Source: Rhodococcus sp. H36-A4
Lineage (GTDB): Bacteria; Actinomycetota; Actinomycetes; Mycobacteriales; Mycobacteriaceae
Direction of reading: 5' to 3'
Assembly: GCF_027158005.1 (NCBI RefSeq)
Contig: NZ_JAPVLQ010000001.1
Span: forward strand, 877,745 to 941,744
DNA length: 64,000 bases
The notes under the pieces: generated by a model
What the model saw: the letters and a program-made list of their open reading frames with translations, nothing else
Databases searched by the model: none
Told to the model about the DNA's origin: nothing
Made by a program: the position numbers and the translations under genes
In this document: positions 63,118 through 64,000 of the stretch, in pieces
How positions within the stretch are numbered: the stretch's first letter is position 1
Layout of the letters: each line of letters opens with the position of its first letter

Positions 63118-64000
63118 TTGGATACCTTTCCCTCTTGGTCGTTCATGCAGGCTCCACTGTCAGCCTTCGTGTGCGCCATCAACCAACGTGCACTTTCGAT
63201 ATCGGTCACCAGCACAGTTGCGAATCCTCCGCGAAGTGCACCGAGAATGGCCTGATGCTTCTTGATGCCACCGGAGATCAGGATCGCCCGATCACAGTCA
63301 CGGATGGCGTCGAGTCCGACCGACACGGTTCGCCCCGGCAAAGATCCCCCGGTGGGAGTGCCATCGAGGTCGAAGAACCTGCCGCCGATCTCGCCGACCG
63401 CGCCGAGGTGGCGCAGTTCGTCGAGAATGTTCAGGTCGATGAAGCTGCCCTCGAACAGGGTCGTGGACGTGGAAACTGGACCGAGGCCGTACATCATCAC
63501 ATCAGCCTCGGTCCCGGCTTGGAGGGCGCGAGATATCACCGAATCCTGCTGCAGGGCGGTCACTGTGGCCGGATCGGCGTACAACGGCGCGTTCAGGCGC
63601 ACTGGCTTCGCCTGCAGGTACTGCGCACATCGCCCCAGGGTGTATTCGACGCCTGTTTGATAGTCGGCCGAACTCATCGAACCGTCGAGTTGGACCACAC
63701 GGTCGCATCGCGCTCCACGCGTCTTGAGTGACCGGGCGACGGCGACGGTTTCCGGCCCCCAGGTGAACCCGAGGACGTCGGCGCTCTCCAGGCGTCGAGA
63801 GAGCATCGCCGCGGCGGATCGCCCCAACGATCCGTACCCGGTGTCGGTGCCGTCGATGACATCGGGAACGACAAGTGCTTCGGTGAGGCCGAACTCGCGC
63901 TCCAAGTCGGCTTCGATGTCAGCGTGCACGGTGCCCTGGAGTTCCTCGGGCACATTGATCTCGATGGTCACCAAACCCAGCGCTCGGGCCTTGGCGACGA
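63114..64000 (-). CDS. SorC/DeoR-family sugar-binding regulator, 5' end cut by window
   Basis: The frame is open to the window end (minus strand), and codons before the GTG at 63974 read VAKARALGL, typical of the end of a SorC helix-turn-helix domain. The N-terminal DNA-binding domain is therefore beyond 64000. The visible 295 residues form the SugarBP_dom fold with LGRSAAAMLSRRLESADVLGFTWG, the ligand loop DRVVQLDGSM and GLGPVSTSTTLFEGSFID. It probably senses a phosphorylated sugar or polyol and controls the ABC importer that follows by direct overlap. Confidence 0.9.
   Translation of the reverse strand, partial: VAKARALGLVTIEINVPEELQGTVHADIEADLEREFGLTEALVVPDVIDGTDTGYGSLGRSAAAMLSRRLESADVLGFTWGPETVAVARSLKTRGARCDRVVQLDGSMSSADYQTGVEYTLGRCAQYLQAKPVRLNAPLYADPATVTALQQDSVISRALQAGTEADVMMYGLGPVSTSTTLFEGSFIDLNILDELRHLGAVGEIGGRFFDLDGTPTGGSLPGRTVSVGLDAIRDCDRAILISGGIKKHQAILGALRGGFATVLVTDIESARWLMAHTKADSGACMNDQEGKVSK

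Overview
The window is chromosomal DNA of a high-GC actinobacterium of the Corynebacteriales, most likely Rhodococcus (Nocardiaceae). The evidence is an mmpL3 gene in its usual mycolic-acid neighbourhood, a gene order over 1-28 kb that follows the Mycobacterium tuberculosis Rv0226c-Rv0204c interval (recalled, not searched), GC-rich codon use, many 4-nt ATGA/GTGA start-stop overlaps, and KstR-like and GlxR-like operators.

Layout. (1) 1-12.3 kb: membrane protein (cut by the window start), GT4 glycosyltransferase, methyltransferase, ROK sugar kinase, aldehyde dehydrogenase with a KstR-type box, GTP-dependent PEP carboxykinase, a small hypothetical, a coupled pair of GTPase-like proteins, and trmB. 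(2) 12.3-17.2 kb: a NYN-domain protein, mmpL3, and directly behind it a decayed partial copy of mmpL3. (3) 17.2-31.7 kb: a DUF222/HNH protein, a DUF2339 membrane protein, a DUF1707 gene broken by a stop codon, an SRPBCC protein, a four-gene operon (AI-2E-type exporter, sensor kinase, response regulator, acidic peptide), a membrane adenylate cyclase, a UPF0104/YbhN-type membrane protein, YceI, DUF3054, a POT peptide transporter and a TauE/SafE permease. (4) 31.7-39.4 kb: two adjacent MecA-like penicillin-binding proteins, one intact but without its catalytic motifs and one with the motifs but frameshifted; a small hypothetical, an ABC-F protein and a SulP transporter.

(5) 39.4-56.4 kb is the centrepiece: a roughly 17-kb, one-strand hydrogen-scavenging island. 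It has an ECF-type nickel importer (NikM/N/Q/O-like), hypA, hypB, the small and large subunits of a group 1h (group 5, actinobacterial high-affinity) [NiFe]-hydrogenase, a NifU-Rieske-like fusion (position of hhyE), three soluble proteins of unknown function, a 39-residue membrane peptide, the maturation protease, two HypC paralogues around hypF, hypD, hypE and a DUF6390 protein. Almost every junction is translationally coupled. A near-perfect GlxR/CRP box lies in front of hhyS. Together these genes import nickel, build the NiFe(CN)2CO centre, and make an oxygen-tolerant enzyme thought to feed electrons from trace H2 into respiration.

(6) 56.4-64 kb, minus strand: an acyl-CoA synthetase, a STAS-domain protein lacking the phosphorylatable serine, and a carbohydrate or polyol ABC importer (ATPase, two permeases, binding lipoprotein) led by a SorC-type regulator that runs off the window end. 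No rRNA, tRNA, CRISPR array, insertion sequence or prophage was seen.
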